NCBI GenBank assembly: GCA_004195335.1
Contig: SDWK01000298.1
Span: 1-6,485 of the forward strand
Origin: Shewanella sp.
Lineage (GTDB): Bacteria > Pseudomonadota > Gammaproteobacteria > Enterobacterales > Shewanellaceae
Reading direction: 5' to 3'
DNA length: 6,485 nucleotides
A program made the position numbers and the translations under genes. Below the pieces are notes generated by a model that was not told the DNA's origin, made no database searches, and was given only the letters and a program-made list of their open reading frames with translations. Below, piece after piece: positions 6,330-6,485 of this stretch (positions are counted from its first letter, which is position 1; each line of letters begins with the position of its first letter).

Positions 6330-6485
6330 TTTAATGTCGTCCTTTCATCTTGAATCCTGTATACACTTAACAAAGCAAAACCTGGGCCAAGTTTCAACTA
6401 CCTATTTTTCAGCTAGTTAGCAGGAGAAATACATTCAAGAGATCGGATTTTGCGAATGCGACTGGTGAATAACGCTAATGAATAG

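Noticed and set aside
6389..6395. GAAACTT on the minus strand before the 221-residue gene, similar to a sigma-E -35 element (GGAACTT)
   Set aside because: The -10 region at the right distance (TGTTAA) is a poor match, so a sigma-E promoter cannot be supported.
6413..6485. Open minus-strand frame entering from the right edge and stopping at 6415-6413, possibly the end of an upstream gene
   Set aside because: Only 23 codons are visible, with no recognisable motif; another frame is also open for 16 codons, so it cannot be told from chance.

Overview
The window looks like chromosomal DNA of a marine gammaproteobacterium. The DnaK and DnaJ sequences are closest in feel to Shewanella; this is recognition of protein sequence, not a database result. 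The genus is likely but unproven. The layout is ordinary housekeeping and envelope genes separated by unusually rich spacers.

Left to right: (1) 1-553, minus strand, is the N-terminal part of an M48-family zinc metalloprotease lipoprotein that runs off the left edge. (2) 554-1059 is a gene-free spacer of about 500 bases. It holds a REP-type palindrome at 893-913 and a run of further small inverted repeats up to about 1045. (3) 1060-4377, minus strand, is the heat-shock chaperone operon dnaK-dnaJ. A textbook sigma-32 promoter lies upstream of dnaK and a rho-independent terminator lies after dnaJ. The 128-base dnaK-dnaJ spacer holds a hairpin, four exact-length 12-base tandem repeats and a possible 28-codon small ORF that ends four bases before the dnaJ start. 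(4) 4644-5567, plus strand and divergent from dnaK, is a ten-helix EamA/DMT-type transporter with a TTG start and an awkwardly close extended -10 box. (5) 5584-5622 is a perfect 17-bp-stem terminator serving the two convergent genes on either side. (6) 5664-6329, minus strand, is a secreted protein with glycine-rich beta repeats resembling the DUF4097 putative-adhesin type.

DnaK and DnaJ work together as an Hsp70-Hsp40 pair and are transcribed from one heat-inducible promoter. The M48 lipoprotein would be an envelope quality-control protease, and the 221-residue protein is also exported. No shared pathway among the flanking genes can be shown from the sequence. The last 156 bases (6330-6485) contain no gene I can support.

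I found no clear new multi-gene system. The spots most worth a second look are the dnaK-dnaJ spacer, the hairpin-rich repeat region after dnaJ, and the start region of the transporter.
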